Positions 1 to 6,334 of a stretch of 7,607 bases of DNA are shown piece by piece. How positions within the stretch are numbered: the stretch's first letter is position 1; each line of letters opens with the position of its first letter. This stretch comes from Helicobacteraceae bacterium (GTDB lineage Bacteria; Campylobacterota; Campylobacteria; Campylobacterales; Sulfurimonadaceae), in NCBI GenBank assembly GCA_027084065.1, contig JALWLR010000040.1:1-7607 (forward strand), given 5' to 3'. The notes under the pieces are model-generated. The model did no database searches, was not told where the DNA came from, and worked only from the letters and a program-made list of their open reading frames with translations. A program made the translations under genes and the position numbers.

Positions 1-2
1 TA

Positions 3-200
3 ATTGTCGCACTCGATTCGAAAAACAAAGCCGATCTCGAAGCGATGGGAGCTCAGGGAGTATTGAAGCTCGGTGACTTCGGTTACCACGGCGCAGATGT
101 TCCCGACCCCTACTTTTTCAATGGATTTGAGGGGTTCGAGGAGGTATATGAAATGTGTGAAATATGTACAAGGAATCTTATAGATGAATATAGCAAATAA
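3..200 (+). CDS. Low-molecular-weight protein tyrosine phosphatase, C-terminal part (5' end outside window)
   Basis: An open frame enters from the left edge and encodes 65 residues before a TAA stop. It contains the C-terminal signature of low-molecular-weight protein tyrosine phosphatases: DVPDPYF, whose second Asp is the family's general acid, followed by the amphipathic FEGFEEVYEMCEICTRNL helix that closes the fold. These cytoplasmic enzymes hydrolyse phosphotyrosine through a Cys in an N-terminal CX5R loop. That loop lies upstream of the window, so catalytic competence cannot be judged here. The last 17 bases overlap the start of the cysteine synthase gene, implying co-transcription and translational coupling. 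The assignment rests on the C-terminal motif alone, but that motif is characteristic. An arsenate-reductase-type member of the same fold is the main alternative, though those usually lack the DPY-F-x-G pattern in this form. Confidence 0.85.
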   Translation: MVALDSKNKADLEAMGAQGVLKLGDFGYHGADVPDPYFFNGFEGFEEVYEMCEICTRNLIDEYSK

Positions 201-1107
201 CATTACGGAACTCATAGGCAACACACCGCTGGTTCGACTCAACGAACCCTCAAAACAAAGTGGGGCGGTTATTTTGGGAAAATGCGAGTTTATGAATCCC
301 ACAAGCTCGGTCAAAGATCGTATAGGTTTTAATATGATCCGTCGTGCATTGGAGAAGGGACAGATAGATAAAGAGACAACTATCATCGAACCTACAAGCG
401 GTAATACCGGTATAGCACTTGCTGCTAACTGCGCGGCACTTGGTTTGAAGCTGATTTTAACGATGCCGGATTCAATGAGCGTGGAGCGTAGAAAGCTTTT
501 AAAGGCGCTGGGAGCCGAGCTTGTGCTCACTCCCGCAGCCGAGGGAATGAAAGGGAGTATAAAAAAAGCCCAAGAGCTCAAAGAGAGACTTGCAAAGGCA
601 ATCATTTTGCAACAGTTTCAAAATCCTTCCAATCCGGAGATTCACGAGCTGACAACTGCACGCGAAATTTTGCGTGACACAGATGGTAAACTCGATGCAT
701 TTGTCGCGGCTGTCGGAACAGGCGGTACGATAACGGGAACGGGACATGTTTTGCGTAATGAACTTGGAAATGTTACGATAGTCGCCGTAGAGCCAAAGTC
801 CAGTCCGGTTTTGAGTGGAGGTTTGCCGGCACCGCATAAAATTCAGGGAATCGGTGCGGGGTTTGTTCCCGATATAGTCGATACTGCTTTGTTTGATGAG
901 GTAATTCAGGTGAGCAATGAGGATGCCTTTGCAACTTCAAGAATGCTTGCCAAAAAGGAGGGGTTGCTTGTGGGGATAAGTTCTGGTGCAAATGTTTATG
1001 CCGCAATGACACTGGCAAAACGTCCGGAATTTCAAAATAAAACGATAGTGACTGTTTTGTGCGACACTGCAGAGCGCTACCTCTCTACCGAATTGTTCGA
1101 TGAGTGA
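184..1107 (+). CDS. cysK: Cysteine synthase (O-acetylserine sulfhydrylase), PLP-dependent
   Basis: This 307-residue protein has the full length and motif set of O-acetylserine sulfhydrylase, which makes L-cysteine and acetate from O-acetyl-L-serine and sulfide in the cytoplasm. The PLP lysine is K44 in NPTSSVKDR. The substrate loop TSGNTG is at residues 71-76, the phosphate-binding GTGGT loop at 178-182, and a GISSGAN segment near 264-270 supplies the Ser that contacts the pyridine nitrogen. The MPDSMSVERRKLLKALGAEL stretch (about 94-113) is typical of the family. The ATG is preceded by AGGA at 171-174 with 9-base spacing, which supports this start. The gene overlaps the phosphatase by 17 bases and the following aminotransferase by 8. 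CysM (which can use thiosulfate) is the alternative; the KIQGIGAGF segment and the overall pattern favour the CysK type. In a sulfide-rich niche direct use of sulfide would be expected, which is inference. Confidence 0.93.
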   Translation: MNIANNITELIGNTPLVRLNEPSKQSGAVILGKCEFMNPTSSVKDRIGFNMIRRALEKGQIDKETTIIEPTSGNTGIALAANCAALGLKLILTMPDSMSVERRKLLKALGAELVLTPAAEGMKGSIKKAQELKERLAKAIILQQFQNPSNPEIHELTTAREILRDTDGKLDAFVAAVGTGGTITGTGHVLRNELGNVTIVAVEPKSSPVLSGGLPAPHKIQGIGAGFVPDIVDTALFDEVIQVSNEDAFATSRMLAKKEGLLVGISSGANVYAAMTLAKRPEFQNKTIVTVLCDTAERYLSTELFDE

Positions 1108-1717
1108 GTTTTTTGAAACTATTTGTATTGACGAGGGTAAAGCCAAACATCTTGCATACCACCAAAAACGCTACGAAGCGACATTAAAAGCGTATAATGA
1201 TGCTTCCATCGTCTCTTTGGCGGATGTGATCTCTCCACCTCTTAAAGAGGGTCTGCAGCGATGTCGTGTCGTTTACGACAAAGAGGGTGTTTTGCATGTA
1301 ACGTTTTCTCCCTATCAGCCAAGAAAAATCACTTCACTTAAAATCCTCTCAAGTGATATAGAGTATCCGAAAAAATCTACCGACAGAAGTGCACTAGAAG
1401 AGCTTTTCAAACAGCGAGCGGAGTGCGATGAGATTTTAATAGTCAAAGAGGGATACATTCGCGATACATCCATAGCCAATGTAGCGTTTTTTGACGGTTT
1501 TCGTTGGCTTACACCGAAAAATCCTCTTTTAGCCGGTACAACACGGGCACGACTTTTGGATGAGGGGCGTCTTTTTGAAGCGGAGATAAAAGTAGAAGAT
1601 ATAGCCTCTTTTGAAAAGATGGCTCTACTCAATGCTATGATCGATTTCGCTATAATATCGATAACAGATCACACAAAGGATAAAATAGTTGTTAAGCAGT
1701 ATAACCAAAGAGCGTGA
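1100..1717 (+). CDS. Class IV aminotransferase / 4-amino-4-deoxychorismate lyase-like PLP enzyme (PabC-like)
   Basis: The 205 residues match the fold-type IV PLP family (branched-chain and D-amino acid aminotransferases, and PabC, which releases p-aminobenzoate and pyruvate from aminodeoxychorismate for folate synthesis). Visible landmarks are FETI at 5-8 and YHQKRY at 20-25, whose Arg is in the position that binds the PLP phosphate. KSTDRS at 92-97 has K92 as the likely Schiff-base lysine. DEILIVKEGYIRDTSIANV (110-128) is the classic G-x-(I/V)-x-(E/D)-T-S-x-x-N block, and LTPKNPLLAGTTRARLL follows near 137-153. It is shorter than the usual 270-290 residues, a compact form also seen as the PabC half of PabB-PabC fusions. 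The start overlaps the cysK stop by 8 bases and has no obvious Shine-Dalgarno, so translation is probably coupled. No pabA or pabB is in the window, so PabC activity is inferred; a transaminase role is possible. Confidence 0.78.
   Translation: MSEFFETICIDEGKAKHLAYHQKRYEATLKAYNDASIVSLADVISPPLKEGLQRCRVVYDKEGVLHVTFSPYQPRKITSLKILSSDIEYPKKSTDRSALEELFKQRAECDEILIVKEGYIRDTSIANVAFFDGFRWLTPKNPLLAGTTRARLLDEGRLFEAEIKVEDIASFEKMALLNAMIDFAIISITDHTKDKIVVKQYNQRA
1675..1680 (+). promoter_or_regulatory. Shine-Dalgarno-like AAAGGA ahead of an alternative TTG start
   Basis: AAAGGA lies 8 bases before a TTG at 1689 that is in frame with the SspB-like gene. It would support a 160-residue product overlapping the previous gene by 29 bases. 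The tandem ATGs at 1728/1731 have only a distant AAAGAG (1706-1711). The site therefore bears on the choice of start but does not settle it. Confidence 0.35.
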
Positions 1718-1727
1718 TTTCGCATTG

Positions 1728-2171
1728 ATGATGAAGCAGCATCTACTGGACATTTTAGGCTATCTTTTTGAAAAAAACCAAAACTTCGGCATTCTGTGCA
1801 AAATCAGTGAGGTGTCGTTCAACCCGGAGCTTCCGGAGTACATGCAAGACTCTTTTTCTCATTTGACACTCTTCTTTTTAGCGGGATATACGTTTGAGAG
1901 TGCATATATCGAGGGGGATTATCTGATTTTTGAAGCGGGATTTGGGAGTGAAAACTTCGGCAGTGTCGTGAGTGTACCGCTGCTTGCGATTATGCAGGTG
2001 GTTGTCGAGGAGACGCCGATTTTTCTCAATCTCTCAGAAGTTTCGACTGAAGAGCTCGCTACTGAGAAAAAAGAGGTCGAAGTCGATGAAGAGAGTCTAG
2101 AAGCCTCTATGAATGTTTTTCTCTCCAATCCGGAGAACCAAAAGTTTTTCGATAAAGATAAAAAGAAGTAG
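1728..2171 (+). CDS. Small acidic-tailed protein resembling SspB, the ClpXP specificity-enhancing adaptor (putative)
   Basis: By motif order, this 147-residue protein (from the ATG at 1728) resembles stringent starvation protein B, which tethers ssrA-tagged and other substrates to ClpXP. An N-terminal amphipathic helix (HLLDILGYLFEKN, 5-17) corresponds to the SspB dimer helix. LPEYM (35-39) matches the SspB V/I-P-x-x-(Y/L) turn. A beta-rich part follows, ending in IFEAGFGS (67-74) and VVSVPLLAI (80-88), compared with the SspB pattern F-x-A-x-F-G then VSVPL-x-A(V/I). After residue 102 comes a glutamate-rich, probably disordered linker (to about 127) and a basic end, FFDKDKKK, as in SspB's linker and ClpX-docking tail. 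The comparison is from memory, without an alignment score. The gene is the last of the left operon and ends in a terminator. A TTG start at 1689 with a better ribosome site would add 13 residues. If the SspB reading fails, it is an uncharacterised soluble protein. Confidence 0.55.
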   Translation: MMKQHLLDILGYLFEKNQNFGILCKISEVSFNPELPEYMQDSFSHLTLFFLAGYTFESAYIEGDYLIFEAGFGSENFGSVVSVPLLAIMQVVVEETPIFLNLSEVSTEELATEKKEVEVDEESLEASMNVFLSNPENQKFFDKDKKK

Positions 2172-2205
2172 CAATCTCCGCTAAGGAGATTAGGCTATTT
2201 TGTTT
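2169..2205. terminator. Bidirectional rho-independent terminator between convergent genes
   Basis: AATCTCC (2173-2179) and GGAGATT (2185-2191) form a perfect 7-bp stem with a 5-base GCTAA loop. TAGC (2169-2172) and GCTA (2194-2197) extend it below a two-base AG bulge. TTTTGTTT follows on the + strand. On the - strand the stem is followed by a U-rich run (complement of the AAAGATAAAAAGAAG coding end). It sits exactly where the SspB-like gene and the LysR gene converge, and the stem contains both stop codons. Confidence 0.8.
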
Positions 2206-3095
2206 AAAGAGAGTAGATAGTTGACGATATTGTGGATAAATACGTCATGTTTTCGCTCTTTGAGATAGGCGATGTAGAGTTTACGCTCTATTTTATGTCC
2301 TCTAAGACGTGCTTCGAAGAGTCGTCCGGCTTTGACTTCGTTTTTAATGACATGTCTGCTCATAACTGAAACGAGTGGTCGTTCTGCATGTGGGTCGGAG
2401 TTGAGAATTGTCTCTTTGATGGAAGTTGGCGATGTAAGCACCCCCAAAACGTTAAAATCGCTACATGTAACCTCCAGCTCTTCAAATACCTCACTGACAA
2501 GCTTTCTTGTGTGACTTGATTCATCTCTGCATATCCAGTCGAAGTTGTAGAGATCTTCAGGTTTGAGTTGTCTTGGCAGTGGCTGGTTGGAGAAAAAAAC
2601 AAGCTCGTCATCCAGCCATTCACGGTAGTATATGTCATCTAAAAAGATGGGTGATTCAATCAGTGCGAGATCGATTTTTCGATCTTCTAGCTCGTCGATG
2701 ATCTCTTGGGAGAATCCCGTGTGCATGTAGACTTCGTTTCCAATGCGCTTTTTGATTTCGTTGAGGTAGTTTGGCAGTATGTAGTTGCCTATTGCATAGG
2801 AAGCACCAATGACGAACGTGAACTCTTTGTTGACGATTTTAAGAAGCTCTTTTTCACTGTTTTGGATGCATTTTTCAAGCTTTTGAACGATGCGGTAGAG
2901 ATCTTCTCCCTCTTTTGTGAGTAAAATACCGTTTTTCTTTCTCTTGACTATTTTTGTATCAAGATAATCTTCAATGAACTTGATCTGTTGTGTAACTGCC
3001 GGCTGAGAAATTCCCAATTTTGCGGAGGCTTTGGAGAAGCTTTTCTCCTTGATAACCATCAGAAATGTTTGTAATTTCGCAAAATCTCTAAGCAT
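2190..3095 (-). CDS. LysR-family transcriptional regulator
   Basis: The 301-residue protein has the normal length and layout of a LysR-type regulator. A winged helix-turn-helix spans about residues 5-65, with the core FSKASAKLGISQPAVTQQI at 20-38 and the linker helix after it. From about residue 90 (FVIGASYAIGNYILPNYL) there is a periplasmic-binding-protein-like effector domain running to the C-terminus. Family members bind T-N11-A dyads as tetramers and usually repress themselves while controlling a neighbouring gene in response to a small molecule. The effector cannot be read from the sequence. The ATG is preceded on its strand by TAGGAA about 7 bases upstream. The gene is divergent from the helicase operon and convergent with the left operon, sharing a terminator. 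It has its own promoter and two matching dyads in the upstream gap, consistent with autoregulation. Confidence 0.92.
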   Translation of the reverse strand: MLRDFAKLQTFLMVIKEKSFSKASAKLGISQPAVTQQIKFIEDYLDTKIVKRKKNGILLTKEGEDLYRIVQKLEKCIQNSEKELLKIVNKEFTFVIGASYAIGNYILPNYLNEIKKRIGNEVYMHTGFSQEIIDELEDRKIDLALIESPIFLDDIYYREWLDDELVFFSNQPLPRQLKPEDLYNFDWICRDESSHTRKLVSEVFEELEVTCSDFNVLGVLTSPTSIKETILNSDPHAERPLVSVMSRHVIKNEVKAGRLFEARLRGHKIERKLYIAYLKERKHDVFIHNIVNYLLSLNKIA

Positions 3096-3103
3096 AATAA
3101 TTC

Positions 3104-3122
3104 CTATAAGGGTAGTTTATAG
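3104..3122. promoter_or_regulatory. Candidate LysR-type operator 1 (CTATAA-N7-TTATAG dyad)
   Basis: CTATAA at 3104-3109 and TTATAG at 3117-3122 form a perfect inverted repeat with a 7-base spacer. It contains T3107-N11-A3119, the general LysR-box geometry. It covers the predicted transcription start and early leader of the LysR gene, a position that would give autorepression. Binding by this regulator is inferred. Confidence 0.45.
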
Positions 3123-3127
3123 TTGAA

Positions 3128-3156
3128 ATTATAACCCAATATTATAATAATTACAA
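3128..3156 (-). promoter_or_regulatory. Sigma-70-type promoter for the LysR gene
   Basis: Read on the - strand, TTGTAA (complement of 3151-3156), a 17-base spacer and a perfect TATAAT (complement of 3128-3133) form a well-spaced housekeeping promoter. Transcription would start near 3121, giving a leader of roughly 25 bases before the ATG at 3095. The region is very AT-rich, so some chance matching is expected, but the spacing is ideal. Confidence 0.65.
3129..3147. promoter_or_regulatory. Candidate LysR-type operator 2 (TTATAA-N7-TTATAA dyad)
   Basis: TTATAA at 3129-3134 and 3142-3147, spaced by 7 bases, have the same geometry as the neighbouring dyad and contain T3132-N11-A3144. The two dyad centres are 25 bases apart, about two and a half helical turns. 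The site overlaps the -10 and spacer of the predicted lysR promoter. In such AT-rich DNA a chance match is possible. Confidence 0.4.
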
Positions 3157-3172
3157 TAGTTTGTAAAAAATT

Positions 3173-3203
3173 TTGAAAAAAAAGTAAAAAAATAGGGTAT
3201 AAT
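3173..3203 (+). promoter_or_regulatory. Candidate promoter for the uvrD-truB-csrA-ispE operon
   Basis: A perfect TATAAT at 3198-3203 is preceded by GGG and by an A/T-rich tract. A poor -35-like TTGAAA lies at 3173-3178 with a long 19-base gap. Campylobacterota housekeeping promoters often rely on the -10 plus AT-rich upstream DNA, so the -10 carries the call. Transcription would start near 3210, about 37 bases before the helicase ATG. Confidence 0.55.
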
Positions 3204-3246
3204 ATCTTAATTTCAAACGTAAATTTGCGACATAAAGACCGAGAAA

Positions 3247-5295
3247 ATGGAAAAACTCTTTGAAAATCTCAATGACGACCAAAAAAAAGCGGTAGAGACG
3301 ATTGACGGTCCTTTGCTTATACTTGCAGGTGCGGGTAGCGGAAAGACGACGACAATCGTTTCACGCCTTGCATATTTGATCGACCATGTAGGCATTCCGG
3401 CATCAAACACGTTGACACTGACATTTACCAATAAAGCGGCAAAAGAGATGCGCGAGCGTGCGCTCTCTTTGATACATAGCGATACCTACCCCCCACTTCT
3501 GTGTACCTTTCATAAATTCGGTCTTCTTTTTTTGAAATTTCATATCCACCGGCTTGGCAGAAAGAACAACTTTGTCGTTATCGATACCGACGATAAGAAG
3601 AAGATTCTTAAAAAACTCAATTCCGAACTTCCTATGCCGTTGCTTGCCGGAGAAATATCACGTTATAAAAACTCTCTTCTCTCTCCTGATGAGGCATATA
3701 GGCAAGCGGAGTTTTTCAACTATCAGCAAATTGCCAAAGTGTATGAGGAGTATGAGAAGTATCTACAAGAGAACAATCTTGTCGATTTTGATGATTTGCT
3801 TGCACTTACTTACAAAATCTTGGATGAAAATCCCGACTTGGCTCTGGAGACGTCACAAAAATATCGCTATATTATGGTCGATGAGTATCAAGATACGAAT
3901 GAGTTGCAATTGATGCTGCTTAAAAAGCTCTGTAGCGAGCATAAAAATTTATGTGTAGTCGGGGATGATGATCAGAGTATTTATGGATGGCGTGGAGCGC
4001 ACATTCGAAACATTATAGAGTTCGATCGTGATTTTGTCGATGCGGAAGTGATAAAGCTGCAAAAAAACTACCGCTCAACCAATCAGATACTCAAAGTGGC
4101 AAACACGCTGATAAACCACAACAGAAGCAGACTAGGTAAAGAACTTGAGTCCACCAGGGGAGACGGAGAGGATGTACTAGTACTCAACTCTTCGGATGAA
4201 AATGAAGAGGCAAGGAAAATAGCGCGTCATATTCAAAAACTCATAGAGGGTGGTGTGCGCCCAAGTGATATTGCAGTGTTGTACCGCGTCAATGTTCTTT
4301 CTCGTTCACTTGAAGAGGGTTTTAACCGATCCGGAATCAATTACAAGCTTGTCGGCGGCCTTCGTTTTTACGATCGTGCGGAGATCAAAGATCTTGTCAG
4401 TTATCTTCGGGTAATGGTCAATTTTCATGACGATTTTTCGCTTAAGCGCATCATCAACAAGCCAAAGCGCGGTATCGGCAAAGCAAGTGTAGAAAAGATA
4501 GAACTTGCCGCACACACAAGCGAAAAATCCATTTTTGAATATTTAGAGAGTGTTCCACATGCAGAACTTGAAGCACTGGTAAAGAAAAAAAATGCCGCAA
4601 CGTTGAAAAAATTCGTTGGAGACATTCGTTTTGTAGCGGAGTCGGCAAAAAACTCAATGTATGATTTTATCGATCTGCTGGAGGAGACCTTTCATATCAA
4701 AGATATTTACAAAAATACGCCTGACGAGGTGGAAAAAACGCTCAATATCGATGAGTTCTACGGACTGTTTCGGGATTTTGTCAAAAACAATCCCGAAGCG
4801 GAGCTTATAGAGTTTCTTAACGATATTTCACTCCAAAGCGATCAGGATGAGGTTGAGGGAGAGAGTATATTTATGATGAGCATTCATGCCGCAAAGGGGC
4901 TTGAGTTCGGTCATGTCTTCGTTGTGGGATTGGAAGAGGGCTTTTTGCCAATTATTGGAGAGGGGAGTGACTTGGAAGAGGAGCGGAGATTGGGCTATGT
5001 CGCCTTTACGCGGGCCAAAGACTCCTTGACGCTTTCACATGCAGCAAGCCGATTTTACAAAGGGCGCAGAAGCGAGCTGGAGAAGAGTCGCTTTTTTAAT
5101 GAAGCGGGACTTTGTGAAGGCTCGCTCAAAGTGGAAAAAAGTGCCAATTTCAAAAAGGGAGATCTTGTACGCCATAAAATCTTCGGTGCTGGACGGGTTG
5201 TTGGTGTCGGTAAAAGCGGAAAAGAGTTCAAACTCTCCATCAATTTCGGAGGCACGAAAAGAGAGATTTTGGCGTCGTTTGTGGAGAAACTGTGA
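3247..5295 (+). CDS. uvrD: ATP-dependent 3'-5' DNA helicase, UvrD/PcrA type (superfamily 1A)
   Basis: The 682-residue protein carries all the SF1A helicase motifs in order: Q motif around Q12, Walker A GAGSGKT with K33, motif Ia TFTNKAAKEM (59-68), Walker B VDEYQDT (211-217) and motif III GDDDQSIYGWRGA (239-251). These are followed by KNYRST (273-278), motif V SIHAAKGLEF (545-554) and motif VI YVAFTRAKD (584-592) with the Arg finger R589. The C-terminus (about 634-682; GDLVRHKIFGAGRVVGV) is the Tudor-like domain found in UvrD and PcrA but not in Rep, which in other bacteria contacts RNA polymerase. The expected role is unwinding during nucleotide excision and mismatch-type repair and removal of stalled polymerase or recombinase. 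The ATG at 3247 precedes the Q motif by the usual distance; its ribosome site is weak (GAG at 3241-3243). The stop overlaps the truB start by 4 bases. Length and motifs appear intact. Confidence 0.93.
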   Translation: MEKLFENLNDDQKKAVETIDGPLLILAGAGSGKTTTIVSRLAYLIDHVGIPASNTLTLTFTNKAAKEMRERALSLIHSDTYPPLLCTFHKFGLLFLKFHIHRLGRKNNFVVIDTDDKKKILKKLNSELPMPLLAGEISRYKNSLLSPDEAYRQAEFFNYQQIAKVYEEYEKYLQENNLVDFDDLLALTYKILDENPDLALETSQKYRYIMVDEYQDTNELQLMLLKKLCSEHKNLCVVGDDDQSIYGWRGAHIRNIIEFDRDFVDAEVIKLQKNYRSTNQILKVANTLINHNRSRLGKELESTRGDGEDVLVLNSSDENEEARKIARHIQKLIEGGVRPSDIAVLYRVNVLSRSLEEGFNRSGINYKLVGGLRFYDRAEIKDLVSYLRVMVNFHDDFSLKRIINKPKRGIGKASVEKIELAAHTSEKSIFEYLESVPHAELEALVKKKNAATLKKFVGDIRFVAESAKNSMYDFIDLLEETFHIKDIYKNTPDEVEKTLNIDEFYGLFRDFVKNNPEAELIEFLNDISLQSDQDEVEGESIFMMSIHAAKGLEFGHVFVVGLEEGFLPIIGEGSDLEEERRLGYVAFTRAKDSLTLSHAASRFYKGRRSELEKSRFFNEAGLCEGSLKVEKSANFKKGDLVRHKIFGAGRVVGVGKSGKEFKLSINFGGTKREILASFVEKL

Positions 5296-6110
5296 ATAGA
5301 CTCTTTGTCGCATACAAACCCGAAGGAATCGGTTCGAACGCTTTTTTAGGAAAGCTTAAACGCAAGTATGGTGTAAAAAAAGCGGGATTTTCCGGAACAC
5401 TCGATCCTTTTGCCAAAGGTGTGCTTGTCATAGGATTTGGCAGCTATACCAAACTTTTTCGTTTTTTAAACAAAACTCCAAAGACATACCGTGCTACACT
5501 GTGGCTTGGTGCGAAAAGCCCCTCTCTAGATACGGAAAATATTCAAGAGGTAAAAATAGTTCCGCCTCTGGATGAAAAAATATTGGCAGAGACAATAGAG
5601 AGTTTTCAGGGAAATTTACGCTATACACCGCCGATGTTTAGTGCCAAAAAGATAGAGGGACGGCGTGCTTATGACCTGGCACGCGAAGGAAAAAGTGTAG
5701 AGCTCAAAGAGGTAAACTCGACCATTTATGATATAAAAATGCTGCACTATATGCACCCTTTTGTCACTTTCGAAGCGACAGTGAGCGAGGGAACCTATAT
5801 ACGTTCGTTGGGCGAGTTGATTGCCAAAAAATTTGCTCTTGAGGGCTCTTTGAGTATGCTGGAGCGTTTGCGTGAGGGGAAATTTGTCTATGAGGATGAA
5901 AAAGCGCTTGACATTCGTGATGCTCTTGCCATTGAAAAGAATATCTACACCGGAGAGTTTGACAATCTCAAATATGGAAGGAAACTTGCTTTAGAGGATT
6001 TTACCAATCAAAAAGATGGATACTATTTTGTAGATAGTGGAACTTTTTTGTCTGTCATTCGCATCGAAAATGGACAAGTCAAATATGAATTAGGGAGAAT
6101 AGAGTGTTAG
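5292..6110 (+). CDS. truB: tRNA pseudouridine(55) synthase TruB
   Basis: This 272-residue enzyme isomerises U55 in the T-loop of tRNAs. The nucleophilic Asp is D38 in GTLDPFAKGVL. KTYRATLWLG (about 64-73), PPMFSAKKIEGRRAYDLAREG (around 111-131) and GTYIRSLGELIA (around 167-178) are the other TruB blocks. The C-terminal part is shorter than in E. coli TruB (314 residues), suggesting a reduced PUA-like end. The usual His of the HxG(T/A)LDP segment is Phe here (F33 in AGFSGTLDP). The start is GTG, chosen because it aligns with the family N-terminus (LFVAYKPEGIGSN), has GGAG at 5283-5286 five bases before it, and overlaps the helicase stop in a GTGA arrangement. The 3' end overlaps csrA by 7 bases, so expression of the three genes is probably coupled. 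Confidence 0.92.
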   Translation: MNRLFVAYKPEGIGSNAFLGKLKRKYGVKKAGFSGTLDPFAKGVLVIGFGSYTKLFRFLNKTPKTYRATLWLGAKSPSLDTENIQEVKIVPPLDEKILAETIESFQGNLRYTPPMFSAKKIEGRRAYDLAREGKSVELKEVNSTIYDIKMLHYMHPFVTFEATVSEGTYIRSLGELIAKKFALEGSLSMLERLREGKFVYEDEKALDIRDALAIEKNIYTGEFDNLKYGRKLALEDFTNQKDGYYFVDSGTFLSVIRIENGQVKYELGRIEC

Positions 6111-6334
6111 TACTGGCAAGAAAAACGGATGAGTCGATCATAATAGGAGACGATATACACGTCAAAATAATTTCTATAGAAAAGGGTGTCGTCAAACTCG
6201 GTATAGATGCACCGGCAGATGTTTCCATCATTCGTGAAGAGCTGGCAAGAGACATTGCGAAAATGAATAAAGAGGCATCGTTACATGCAGAAGATGGCAA
6301 CTTAGAGGATCTAACCAAGCTTATAAAAAGATGA
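6104..6334 (+). CDS. csrA: Carbon storage regulator CsrA, RNA-binding post-transcriptional regulator
   Basis: The 76-residue protein is a clear CsrA. The first strand has L4 and R6, GDDIHVKIISI and VKLGIDAP form the central strands, and VSIIREEL carries R44. R6 and R44 are the residues that contact the GGA of target RNAs in the domain-swapped dimer. The protein is longer than the 61-residue E. coli form and resembles the Campylobacter/Bacillus type, in which the C-terminal extension takes part in control by the flagellar assembly factor FliW. FliW control here is inferred because no fliW is in the window. The start is GTG with a strong AGGGAG at 6092-6097, six bases upstream, inside the end of truB. 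The stop overlaps ispE as ATGA. Likely targets are flagellin and other mRNAs with GGA near the ribosome site. Confidence 0.95.
   Translation: MLVLARKTDESIIIGDDIHVKIISIEKGVVKLGIDAPADVSIIREELARDIAKMNKEASLHAEDGNLEDLTKLIKR

Noticed and set aside
499..1146. Several - strand open frames opposite cysK
   Set aside because: They are antisense shadows of a well-conserved enzyme gene, with Cys/Ser/His-rich composition and no recognisable motif.
3554..3913. 119-codon + strand frame inside the helicase gene
   Set aside because: It is the shifted frame of conserved helicase sequence; the true frame carries the Walker B motif in the same stretch.
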